13,443 bases of DNA from Candidatus Heimdallarchaeota archaeon LC_2 (GCA_001940725.1 MDVR01000008.1:48231-61673), one strand, 5' to 3'. Shown: positions 1 through 7,390, counted from the first letter of the stretch. Made by a program: numbers and translations. The notes: a model not told the origin generated them from the letters alone.

Positions 1-129
1 TACTCAATGAATAGTTTAGATCTTCTTGATTCGAGTGGATTTTTGAAACTGAATACTTTTCAGCTTCTCTTCCAAATTGTTCTCTATTAATTTCAAGGGA
101 TTTTTTTCGATCTTTATCATTTTCTTCAT
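1..129 (-). CDS. Class I SAM-dependent methyltransferase, N-terminal fragment running off the window, frame-shifted start
   Basis: Read on the minus strand, the frame from about 104 down to 1 encodes a segment containing EQFGREAEKYSVSKIHS and then a QEDLNYSL stretch. That is the typical N-terminus of UbiE-like small-molecule methyltransferases (QFGRxAxxYxxSxxH, just before the SAM-binding motif I), which would lie beyond the window edge. In this frame there is no ATG, GTG or TTG between the upstream stop (167-169) and the motif. An ATG at 127-129 followed by a Lys-rich start is in the neighbouring frame and would join the motif frame by a -1 shift, or by one extra A, in the A7 run at 101-107. 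A TATA-like box lies about 30 bases upstream of that ATG. The substrate cannot be told. Family call fairly sure; exact start uncertain. Confidence 0.55.
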
Positions 130-154
130 TTATGTTTAGATTCTTGATTTCAGA

Positions 155-162
155 ATAATTAA
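155..162 (-). promoter_or_regulatory. TATA-like box for the methyltransferase gene
   Basis: On the minus strand this reads TTAATTAT and is centred about 30 bases before the ATG at 127-129, the spacing expected for a leaderless archaeal transcript. It supports that ATG as the start despite its being out of frame with the methyltransferase motif. Confidence 0.3.
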
Positions 163-230
163 ATCTTTAGTAAGTATTTAGAAATTAATTCTAAACGGGT
201 GTTTTGATCATTCTATCACCAAGTCACCGA

Positions 231-240
231 TTAATATTAA
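231..240 (+). promoter_or_regulatory. TATA-like box for the longin-like gene pair
   Basis: TTAATATTAA is centred about 26 bases before the ATG at 262 and about 31 before the TTG at 267. Archaeal TATA boxes sit about 26 bases before the transcription start, so transcription probably begins within a few bases of the start codon and drives both longin-like genes. No Shine-Dalgarno sequence is visible between the box and the start. Confidence 0.35.
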
Positions 241-266
241 TCTTAAGTTGGTAATATTGAAATGCG

Positions 267-1067
267 TTGATACATCTATTACTAGTTCTTGATAGGGAAA
301 AATCAGTTGGGCTTGAAATTTATAATGATCGCACTATTAGTTTTCAATCAGATCTATTAATTGGATTGGTTCAAGCATTGATGTTACTAGGACAAGAATT
401 AGGTGAATCTAAGGGTCCCTTACGGGAGGCAGAACTCGGTTCCTATCAAATATCAATACTCTCACGAGATCATATAGCTTACATCGCGATTCAAGACACA
501 TATGATTCAGAACCATTCACTAAAAGAATACTTGATGGTGTGGTAACAAAATATCATGAGTATTTTAGATTGGCAAATTTCAATCAGAGAATTGATGATG
601 AAGAAGAGATTAGGGAAACAGTAGCTGAATTATTAGTTACGATGAAGTTCCCCACAGAGTTACTTCCAGAAATTTTGCCCTTAATTGACGAATTTAATTC
701 ATCTACAAATAATGTATGTGATACATTATTCTTGGCTGATTTAGATGATGGGATTGTTCACATATGGTCAGGTGATTCAAACGATCCTATAATAAAAATC
801 TTGATGGAGATACTGAGTGAAATTGATCCAGAACGCACATGGATTGGAGAATCGAAATTATTAGCTCCAAGGCCTATTGAAGGACAAGAAAAAGCCGCAA
901 CTCATGAGAACTGGTTTATGATCAGAATTGGTACTACTGATTTTTGTATTATGGGTAGGGCATACTATTCCCATGGATTGGAATCTGAATTACTTTCAAA
1001 GAATATGGACCTTCTATCGGAAAAAATTCTCAATAAAATTATGGACTCTGGATTATTGAAAGAATAG
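267..1067 (+). CDS. Longin/roadblock-like double-domain protein, first of a tandem pair
   Basis: A 266-residue soluble protein with no signal peptide or membrane helix. It seems to hold two longin-type alpha/beta segments. The first, residues 1-100, has strand MIHLLLVL, strand GLEIYND, a helix, then strands LGSYQISIL and IAYIAIQD followed by a helix. The second, residues 150-260, has strands DTLFLADLDDGIVHIW, a helix IIKILMEILSEI, strand NWFMIRIG and strand DFCIMGRAYY. A charged helical linker (105-145) joins them. The downstream gene is a clear paralogue over the full length. Longin and roadblock folds are platforms for small GTPases in eukaryotic trafficking and are numerous in Asgard genomes, so a GTPase-regulatory role is plausible but inferred. 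The TTG start aligns with the third residue (Met) of the paralogue; an ATG five bases upstream is out of frame and stops at once. Confidence 0.7.
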   Translation: MIHLLLVLDREKSVGLEIYNDRTISFQSDLLIGLVQALMLLGQELGESKGPLREAELGSYQISILSRDHIAYIAIQDTYDSEPFTKRILDGVVTKYHEYFRLANFNQRIDDEEEIRETVAELLVTMKFPTELLPEILPLIDEFNSSTNNVCDTLFLADLDDGIVHIWSGDSNDPIIKILMEILSEIDPERTWIGESKLLAPRPIEGQEKAATHENWFMIRIGTTDFCIMGRAYYSHGLESELLSKNMDLLSEKILNKIMDSGLLKE

Positions 1068-1094
1068 AGTTCTCAAGTAATATGAAAAGGTATT

Positions 1095-1880
1095 ATGAAA
1101 ATGATCCATAAATTAATAATTTTCAACACAAAGACGCTTGATGGAATTCAAATCTTTGATCGATCAGATGTTCATTTGAATGTAGACTTAATCGTAAGAT
1201 TAGTTGCTGCCATGGGTATAATGAGTGAAAATTTAGGTGATTCAAAAGGAGAAATTTCAGAAATAGAGTTGGGAACTTATCAAATAGGCATTTTCACTGT
1301 GGATACACTGGCTTATGTTGTATTGCAGGACAAGTTTGACAATGAACCGTTTACAAGTAAAATTCTAAATAATATAGTTGATTTGTTTCACGAGCAATTA
1401 ATTGAAGTATCAAACAATCTTGAAATTGATCGAAAGCTGAAAAGTGAAATTGCAACATATCTTGAAACTATGAAATTTCCTGATGTCCTTATATCTGAAG
1501 TTAATAAATTAGCTGAAACCTTCCAATTTGATACCTTAGGTGCATGCGATGTTTTATTTCTAGCAGATCTAGATGATGGCATTGTTACAACATTTGCAAA
1601 CGCAGATGATCAAAAGATTTCAAATTTATTAATGGAGATTTTGTCTGAAATACCATTTGAAAAAAGCTGGATCGCAGAAATGAAGTCAAAACAAGAAATG
1701 AATGAAGAAAAAAGAAGTCATGAGTTTTGGGTAATTTCAAGGATCGGGATGACCGATTTTACGATTCTTGCACGTGGTTTTTACCAGCCATTCATTGATA
1801 AGAATAATATTATTAACAAATTAGAATGTCTATGCAAAGACATACATCAATTATTGATGCAAGATACTTATGTTTGGTAA
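1095..1880 (+). CDS. Longin/roadblock-like double-domain protein, second of a tandem pair
   Basis: A 261-residue paralogue of the preceding gene with the same layout: longin-like segment at about 1-105, helical linker, second segment at about 150-260. The best conserved stretches between the two are GTYQI/GSYQI, NEPFT/SEPFT near residue 84, ETMKFP/VTMKFP near 125, CDxLFLADLDDGIV near 151 and LLMEILSEI near 178. The gene starts 27 bases after its neighbour's stop, with a weak GAAAAGG Shine-Dalgarno-like stretch (1084-1090) four bases before the ATG, so the two genes are probably one operon and the products may form a heterodimer. No catalytic motif is visible. The protein family is recognised by secondary-structure pattern only; a structure prediction would be the proper test. 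Confidence 0.7.
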   Translation: MKMIHKLIIFNTKTLDGIQIFDRSDVHLNVDLIVRLVAAMGIMSENLGDSKGEISEIELGTYQIGIFTVDTLAYVVLQDKFDNEPFTSKILNNIVDLFHEQLIEVSNNLEIDRKLKSEIATYLETMKFPDVLISEVNKLAETFQFDTLGACDVLFLADLDDGIVTTFANADDQKISNLLMEILSEIPFEKSWIAEMKSKQEMNEEKRSHEFWVISRIGMTDFTILARGFYQPFIDKNNIINKLECLCKDIHQLLMQDTYVW

Positions 1881-2081
1881 TCGGTTTTGGATTGAAGAAT
1901 TGAAAATAAGACAAATTTTATCTTTAATAAATCCAAGGAAAAGTTCTTATTATTCAGAATATATTTAAGCGTTCGAAAGCATTGAGTTTTTGATGATTGG
2001 CAATAAATTAAGTTATTTTTGGGTCAATATATTAAATTCTAGAAGAGCTGTTAGTTGAAGTAATTTAAGAAATATAACATA

Positions 2082-3704
2082 ATGAAATTATCGATTTTCT
2101 TTTTTACAATAATTCTATTATTTTCATTTAATAATTTAACAGGTAATAATTTAGATTTAGCTTCAATTTCAATAACTGTGATGAACAATGAAAATGAATT
2201 ACATGTTGTAAATTTAAACACAAATTATATTGGAGGCATATTGGATGAATGGGGTAGTGTATCAAAAATCGATAATAATAATAATAATTTAATATTAGCA
2301 GGCGAATCAAGATCTTTTGATATTGATTTAGTAAATTATCAGCAAACATTCAATGGAGGGTCTGATGGATTAATTATCAAATATGATAATAATGGAGATA
2401 TTGTTTTTTCAACTTTTTTGGGTGGTTCATCTTTTGAATATGTGAATGAGATCGCACTGGATAGTTTGGGTAATATTATTGTGATGGGTTATACTCAATC
2501 AAATGATTTTCCAACCACTGTCGGTGCATATAATGCTAATTTCACATCCGGTTCTCAAAATTCTTTTTTGGCAAAATATAACCCAGAAGGCCTTTTAATT
2601 TTTTCTACTTTGATCGGTTCTGGACCAGTATTCAGATCGGGTGGCGTTGCTGTGGATCCACAGGATAATATTATAGTTGTTGGTGGAACATCCTCTGATA
2701 TATTCCCAAAATTAAATGCATACCAAGAAACATTTAGTGGCATAGAGGACGGGTACATAACAAAATTTGCATCGAATGGGAGTATGATATTTTCAACATA
2801 TCTTGGAGGTTCTGGTCCTGACTTATTAAACCGGGTTGAAATTAACTCAGTTGGAGAAATCATCCTTTACGGGCGTACTTCTTCTTCAGATTTCCCACTT
2901 GTAGATCCGATAGGTGATACCGGGAAATTAAACAATCTTAATTTGGTAATTGCAAAATTAAGTAACGATGGTCAGAGTTTAATTTTCTCCACGACTTTTG
3001 GCGGAGGAGGTGATGATATTGCGGCAGGATTGAAACTTGATGAGAATGATAATATTTTATTTGGTGGAATGACAGAATCAGTTGATTTTCCAATTGTAGG
3101 AGGAATGAAAAATAACTCATCAACAGAATCAGCGTTTTTAACAAAAATTACATCAGATGGTCAACAAATTATATTTTCATCATATGTAGGTGGAACTAAT
3201 AGTGATTGGATATATTCAATTGAAATAACATCACATGATGATTTGGTGATTACCGGTCATATAAGTTCTACTGATTTTCCACTTGTCAATCCAATACAAG
3301 ATACTCATGGCGGTCTCGATGATGCGTTCTTGATGATATTATCTGAAAATGCAGATGAAATACTTTATTCTACATATATTGGTGGTTCTGGGTGGGATGC
3401 GGGATGGAGATTAAATTTTGATATTAATGGTCATCTATTCTTGACTGGATTTACTGGATCAGATAATTTGTTTCTTAACGGAACTATCGAATCAGCAAAT
3501 CAAGGAGGAATCGATTTCTTTCTTGCAGAATTTACAATTGAATATTTACAAGATAGTACAACTAGTAGTACCATCAATACTGAAACAAGCAGATCTTCCA
3601 TCACTAATGATGAAACTCCTACATTCGATTTACCTACAAATATAGCTATACTAAATCTAGTGTTTATTCATATTATTATCAAGAAAAATAATAAGAATAG
3701 ATAG
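2082..3704 (+). CDS. Secreted, membrane-anchored seven-bladed SBBP beta-propeller protein
   Basis: A 540-residue extracellular protein. Residues 1-21 form a signal peptide or N-terminal anchor (KLSIFFFTIILLFSF). Seven SBBP-type repeats follow, each marked by a YxGG-like turn at about residues 51, 114, 179, 242, 307, 370 and 434, spaced 63-65 residues apart. Typical elements recur: FSTFLGGSS, DSLGNIIVMGYT, NDFPTT, AFLxKxxxDG. Seven blades would close one complete propeller. A Ser/Thr-rich stalk (about 491-518) leads to a hydrophobic C-terminal helix (519-533) and a basic tail KKNNKNR, so the propeller is probably displayed on the cell surface. SBBP propellers usually bind or scaffold other molecules; the ligand is unknown. 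The gene stands alone after a 200-base gap and converges on the transporter gene with only 27 bases between them. Confidence 0.85.
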   Translation: MKLSIFFFTIILLFSFNNLTGNNLDLASISITVMNNENELHVVNLNTNYIGGILDEWGSVSKIDNNNNNLILAGESRSFDIDLVNYQQTFNGGSDGLIIKYDNNGDIVFSTFLGGSSFEYVNEIALDSLGNIIVMGYTQSNDFPTTVGAYNANFTSGSQNSFLAKYNPEGLLIFSTLIGSGPVFRSGGVAVDPQDNIIVVGGTSSDIFPKLNAYQETFSGIEDGYITKFASNGSMIFSTYLGGSGPDLLNRVEINSVGEIILYGRTSSSDFPLVDPIGDTGKLNNLNLVIAKLSNDGQSLIFSTTFGGGGDDIAAGLKLDENDNILFGGMTESVDFPIVGGMKNNSSTESAFLTKITSDGQQIIFSSYVGGTNSDWIYSIEITSHDDLVITGHISSTDFPLVNPIQDTHGGLDDAFLMILSENADEILYSTYIGGSGWDAGWRLNFDINGHLFLTGFTGSDNLFLNGTIESANQGGIDFFLAEFTIEYLQDSTTSSTINTETSRSSITNDETPTFDLPTNIAILNLVFIHIIIKKNNKNR

Positions 3705-3731
3705 TATGTTGTAAATCTTAGTCCAAGATAT

Positions 3732-4658
3732 TTAAGCTTGATCCGCATGTTTTAACTTATTACTATCATTCTGTACCATGTAAATTCCTATCAAAATCAC
3801 GATCATTCCGAAAAATGAAGACACTCTAATCTTCTCATCTAACAAAATATCTATCCAAAACAAAGCTAGAACCGGACTAAGGAAAGAAATCGAAGCCATT
3901 TTATCTGTATCCCCATATTTCAATGCGAGAAACCAACTTAAATCTCCAATTGCGAGAATTAATCCTCCAACCCAGAGGAAGCCAAAAAGATCCATAGGCT
4001 TGATTGGGGGTAATTGTGTATTCTCAATAAGAACCATAGGTAAGAGGAAAAGTAATGCTATAAAGTAATAGATTAACATAGTTGTAACTCGATCCTCATT
4101 GAATTTTTTGCCCATAGTAGAGTATAAGCCATAACTCATTCCTGCAATTAGGGCTAACAGTATTCCAAATAATTCTCTCTGGGTTGTAAATACATCCAAA
4201 GAAAATCCTCCAATTAAAATAGTAGAACCTAAAAAACAAAAAGTAAAACCTATAATATGCCATTTTTGTAATTTCTCATTCAAAATAAACATGCTAAAAA
4301 TGATAACAAAAATGGGCCATATCCTTTGTAGAATATATGCAGTTTGAGTATCTGTAATTGTATAAGCCTTGTATAAGAAAAGTAAATATACCAGAATTCC
4401 ACTTGTGGACATAAATACAAGACGTGGAAGATCTGATATTCGATAATTAGATAATAAATGAAATTTACCAGTTATCAAAGTGATTAAGCATAAGATTGAC
4501 ACTGCTGCAATACAATTGAAAAATAATAATTGAATAAACGTGAAATTCCCAAGAAGTAAGTTTGTGGCAGCTGCATTTGTTGGCCAAAATAATTGGGTAA
4601 TCCCAACAAAAATAAGTGATTTTCGTCTATTATTCAATATTGATAAATTCGTTTCCAA
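3732..4658 (-). CDS. EamA/DMT-family membrane transporter
   Basis: A 308-residue integral membrane protein with about ten hydrophobic helices arranged as two EamA repeats, the standard size and design of drug/metabolite-superfamily permeases. The first half contains the family-typical SGILVYLLFLYKAYTITDTQTAYILQ region near residues 95-120; the second half begins near 163 (FGILLALIAGMSYGLYSTMGKKF) and has GDLSWFLALKYGDTDKMASISFLSPVLALFW near 240-270. The substrate cannot be told from the sequence; members export amino acids, nucleotides or other metabolites. The given start is TTG at 4658. A strong TATA-like box at 4668-4676 would put the transcription start near 4646, inside this reading frame, so the TTG at 4635-4637 (protein seven residues shorter) may be the true start. 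Confidence 0.9.
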   Translation of the reverse strand: METNLSILNNRRKSLIFVGITQLFWPTNAAATNLLLGNFTFIQLLFFNCIAAVSILCLITLITGKFHLLSNYRISDLPRLVFMSTSGILVYLLFLYKAYTITDTQTAYILQRIWPIFVIIFSMFILNEKLQKWHIIGFTFCFLGSTILIGGFSLDVFTTQRELFGILLALIAGMSYGLYSTMGKKFNEDRVTTMLIYYFIALLFLLPMVLIENTQLPPIKPMDLFGFLWVGGLILAIGDLSWFLALKYGDTDKMASISFLSPVLALFWIDILLDEKIRVSSFFGMIVILIGIYMVQNDSNKLKHADQA

Positions 4659-4667
4659 CTTTAAGAA

Positions 4668-4676
4668 TTATATATT
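4668..4676 (-). promoter_or_regulatory. TATA-like box for the EamA transporter gene
   Basis: On the minus strand this reads AATATATAA. It is only 14 bases before the longest possible start (TTG at 4658) but 35 before an in-frame TTG at 4637, which argues for the downstream start if the usual 26-base spacing to transcription start holds. Confidence 0.35.
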
Positions 4677-4708
4677 GAATCCTAACTAAATTCATTGAAT
4701 TGTTTATT

Positions 4709-5497
4709 TTAAATTCTCTTAACATATTGAACTACTAGGATAAATGCGGAAAATATGAGTACAATCGGAATAAGTATATTAAACTCAACCAAGTGAGGTA
4801 AAATTAAATCTGTCATAGTTACATTATCTTTGACACTAGTTATCTCAATTATAGGATCGATTACATCGTGTTCATCTGAAATTATTAAATTATCAATGTA
4901 GATATTTCTCTCTGTATAAGGCTCCCAAATTGGATTTAACCCGATAACCATAGATTGAATTTTTGTTGGAGTAAAATTCTCCCAAGGACTCGAAAATTCT
5001 GAAAGTAGAAAATTCAAGTCATTCATTACATTAATTTTGAATTCAATCCATTGTTCTTCAATTGTATCAAACTCTCTAACAAAAGCTATTGAATCAGTAA
5101 ACCAATATGGACCAGGACTTCCATATTCTAAAATAATTTCTATATTTGTCTTATCTTGGGTTTCACCTTCTAAGACTATCCAATAATAGGGTATTCCAGC
5201 AGTAAAGAAATGATGAAGCGAAATAGTAATATCCTCTACAAACTCCAAATTTAAAGGAATTCGAATGATGGTTGGATTCACCTCATTAGTTGATTTCATA
5301 TGAAGGCTACTTGTTCCAGAATATTTATTGTTAGCAGTGATGCCCACCTCACCTTTCAAAGGAATATGCTGAATGTATTCGATTAATGTAGCAGAATTCT
5401 CAAAACCTTCACTAAATATTGGTGCAGCTAAGATAGGTTGTGGAGCAAGGATCTGGAAAATGAGAACTGAGAAAGTGATTAGAAATTTAACTGACAT
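4709..5497 (-). CDS. Secreted, membrane-anchored jelly-roll-like surface protein, paralogue 1
   Basis: A 262-residue protein with a clear signal peptide (about 1-24, cleavage near ILAA/PIF), an extracellular domain (about 25-205) and a C-terminal membrane helix (about 236-258) ending in VKRI. The domain begins FSEGFENS, has YSGTSSLHMKS near 60 and ends with IYIDNLIIS near 200. This pattern (FxExFE..., G-T-S-S-L, terminal xYIDNxxI strand) is typical of carbohydrate-binding or lectin-like jelly-roll domains, which would fit sugar or S-layer binding, but no specific family can be named. The downstream gene on the same strand is the EamA transporter, and the upstream gene at 5675 is a paralogue of the same length. 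ATG start; no strong Shine-Dalgarno sequence, upstream region T/A-rich. Confidence 0.8.
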   Translation of the reverse strand: MSVKFLITFSVLIFQILAPQPILAAPIFSEGFENSATLIEYIQHIPLKGEVGITANNKYSGTSSLHMKSTNEVNPTIIRIPLNLEFVEDITISLHHFFTAGIPYYWIVLEGETQDKTNIEIILEYGSPGPYWFTDSIAFVREFDTIEEQWIEFKINVMNDLNFLLSEFSSPWENFTPTKIQSMVIGLNPIWEPYTERNIYIDNLIISDEHDVIDPIIEITSVKDNVTMTDLILPHLVEFNILIPIVLIFSAFILVVQYVKRI

Positions 5498-5674
5498 TTT
5501 TATTTTTAATTACAATACTATTTCCATAACTAAGAAAAGAATTTCCACTTTAAATTATTATATTGATCTATCAATTTATTAGTATATGATAAAAATGGAT
5601 TGGAATATTATATTTTCAGCAAACAAAATTTGGATTATATTAAAAGTAGAATCAGTTTATTGATATTTGAAAGG

Positions 5675-6460
5675 TTAGTTTTTGATCCTTTTATGAGCCG
5701 ATGTTATTAATAACACACTAATAAAAAATCCAAAAAATAATCCTGAAGCTAATTTAAGAGAATTAGGGAGGGTTAGATCAAGAGTCGTTGATGCATCAGC
5801 TAAATCTCCTTTAGGGTCAATTTCGATAAATAAATTATCAATATAGATGTTCACATTATTGTTGGAATCCCACATAGGATCTGCACTTATCGTAATGGAA
5901 ATTAACTGAGATGGAATAAAATCTTCCCATGGACTATCAGGTAAATTAAATGCTCGATTTATTTCATCGATTAAATTTATAGAAAAAGTATTCCATTTTC
6001 CTTGTGAGAAATCAAATCCCTGTTCAAAATAACGCTTAAATTGTCCCCTGGGCTGCCAATTTGGATTTTCAAGAAATGAATAATAGAGAAACCCAATTGA
6101 TAAATAATTATCCGAAGCTTCTCCATTAATGCCGATTTCAAAACTAGGAGCATACAACTCAGAGTAATATCTAAGTGTTATTGAAGTATTTTTTTGTATG
6201 AAATGACCCAGAGGAATTTGAAGCATTGTAGGACTATCAACATTAGATGATTGAATATGTAAGCTTGAGGATCCAGTATATACTTTCTCATTTGAAAGTG
6301 AAATACTTGTTAGTGGAGCAAGATTTCTAAAATACGTTAAGTATTGTTCTGAATCTTCAAAATCTTCTGCAAATATTACAATGGCTTGACATGATGGAAT
6401 ATGTAGAAATTGGAAAATGAATAAGATTAATACAAAATTCGTATAAATTTTCTTTGATAT
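5675..6460 (-). CDS. Secreted, membrane-anchored jelly-roll-like surface protein, paralogue 2, probable ATA start
   Basis: An ATG at 6226 gives a 183-residue protein without signal peptide, but the same frame stays open to 6466 and the added residues match paralogue 1: a signal peptide (FVLILFIFQFLHIPSCQA), then IFAEDFEDSEQYL, then YTGSSSLHIQSSN. The whole frame from 6460 encodes 261 residues against 262 in the paralogue. Further matches are SPWEDFIPSQ/SPWENFTPTK and NIYIDNL, and both end in a membrane helix with a basic tail. No ATG, GTG or TTG occurs in the added part. An ATA codon at 6458-6460 followed by TCA aligns with the ATG-TCA start of the paralogue, so either ATA is used as start, or the start was lost by mutation or sequencing error. 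The role is probably the same as that of paralogue 1; the ligand is unknown. Confidence 0.7.
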   Translation of the reverse strand: MSKKIYTNFVLILFIFQFLHIPSCQAIVIFAEDFEDSEQYLTYFRNLAPLTSISLSNEKVYTGSSSLHIQSSNVDSPTMLQIPLGHFIQKNTSITLRYYSELYAPSFEIGINGEASDNYLSIGFLYYSFLENPNWQPRGQFKRYFEQGFDFSQGKWNTFSINLIDEINRAFNLPDSPWEDFIPSQLISITISADPMWDSNNNVNIYIDNLFIEIDPKGDLADASTTLDLTLPNSLKLASGLFFGFFISVLLITSAHKRIKN

Positions 6461-6489
6461 TTTATATCAATAGAATTATTATCGCAAAC

Positions 6490-6496
6490 AAAAAAA
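6490..6496 (-). terminator. Possible oligo-T transcription terminator
   Basis: On the minus strand this is a run of seven T residues inside a pyrimidine-rich stretch, about 135 bases downstream of the HAD gene's stop codon and just upstream of surface paralogue 2. Archaeal termination commonly uses such oligo-T tracts. No stable hairpin was seen beside it. Confidence 0.3.
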
Positions 6497-6630
6497 GGTT
6501 TTGTAAACAATTTGCATCAGAATTTCATAATTTTGGAATATTTGATTATTGATTATTTAAATTTCCTCTCATTTCCCATTTTTCGAAAGATCAACGGGTA
6601 AGCTTAATTTAAGATTCATTTTATCTATTA

Positions 6631-7311
6631 CTAACGAATTGTAATTGATGCTAAGTTAGCAATAATCATTTTTGCTTCATTTTGATCAAAAGCTTCCTTG
6701 TCAGTTTTTCCTGTTAATAGAGAAAGAAAAGGAATAAACGCAGCCTTTGCCGAATTCTGATCATGAAGACTATCTCCTATTGCAATTGTCGTGGAGGTAG
6801 AGGCTTTTGCCTTATTCATACCAAGAAGAAAAGGATCTGGGTTGGGTTTACCATTCTTAACCTCGTCACCACTTACTACTTCATCAATCAAATCCATTAT
6901 TCCAGCCGCCTCCAAGAGAAGGATAACCAATCGTTGATGTGTGCTACTAATTACAACTTTTTTCACATTGAACAGTGCTAATTGTGTGAGTAACTCAACA
7001 ACATGCGGAAATACATGGATTTCCTTAATAATTGTTGATAAATGATCCTCTTTTTCTAATGCTGCTTGCCATATTTGCTGGTGAGACAATTCTGGAGTAA
7101 ATTTTTGGATAATATCCTGTGGTGTGAGTCCCATGAGAGGTTCTAAATCATACCGAGACACGGATTTTCCCATCTGATTAAGTATTTCTTGAAATGCCTC
7201 AATATGAAGATCAAGACTATGTATTAAGGTTCCATCTAGATCAAATAGCATTGCTTCCACTTGTGAGAACTCATGCTTTTTTCCCCTCACATCATTGATG
7301 ATGACGTCCAC
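6631..7311 (-). CDS. HAD-superfamily phosphatase (phosphoglycolate phosphatase / beta-phosphoglucomutase-like)
   Basis: A 226-residue cytosolic hydrolase with all HAD motifs: motif I FDLDGT (nucleophile Asp24, acid Asp26), motif II VISST near 120-124, motif III Lys155 in NGKPNPDPF, and motif IV GDSLHD at 179-184. The inserted helical cap at about 35-105 and the KPxPDPF motif place it in the subfamily I group that includes phosphoglycolate phosphatases and beta-phosphoglucomutases; the substrate cannot be fixed further. About 20 residues precede motif I, longer than usual, with a GTG start at 7311; an ATG at codon 21 (AMLFDLDGT) is a possible alternative but would leave almost no N-terminus. 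The gene stands alone between the surface proteins and the LtrA gene, 171 bases from the latter. Confidence 0.88.
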   Translation of the reverse strand: MDVIINDVRGKKHEFSQVEAMLFDLDGTLIHSLDLHIEAFQEILNQMGKSVSRYDLEPLMGLTPQDIIQKFTPELSHQQIWQAALEKEDHLSTIIKEIHVFPHVVELLTQLALFNVKKVVISSTHQRLVILLLEAAGIMDLIDEVVSGDEVKNGKPNPDPFLLGMNKAKASTSTTIAIGDSLHDQNSAKAAFIPFLSLLTGKTDKEAFDQNEAKMIIANLASITIR

Positions 7312-7390
7312 GCATTCATTAGGATAATCGATCTCTTAAGCCCTCACTAATTATAAAAGACATTTGGAATTCAAATATCTAATTTTGAGA

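Noticed and set aside
1388..1582. Minus-strand open frame inside longin gene 2
   Set aside because: It is a shadow of a well-supported plus-strand gene and shows no domain pattern of its own.
1969..1980. Near-palindrome GCGTTCGAAAGC upstream of the SBBP gene
   Set aside because: One mismatch in each arm and a distance of about 100 bases from the start make a regulator site unconvincing.
2271..2290. AAT-trinucleotide run in the SBBP gene
   Set aside because: It simply encodes a run of Asn residues in a loop and keeps the frame; not a separate repeat element.
2128..3144. Three minus-strand open frames inside the SBBP propeller gene
   Set aside because: They are the antisense image of a repetitive, Asn/Gly-rich gene; their sequences are low-complexity (Leu/Asn/Tyr-rich) and match nothing.
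6763..6981. Plus-strand open frame inside the HAD gene
   Set aside because: It overlaps intact HAD motifs III and IV on the other strand and has no promoter or domain.
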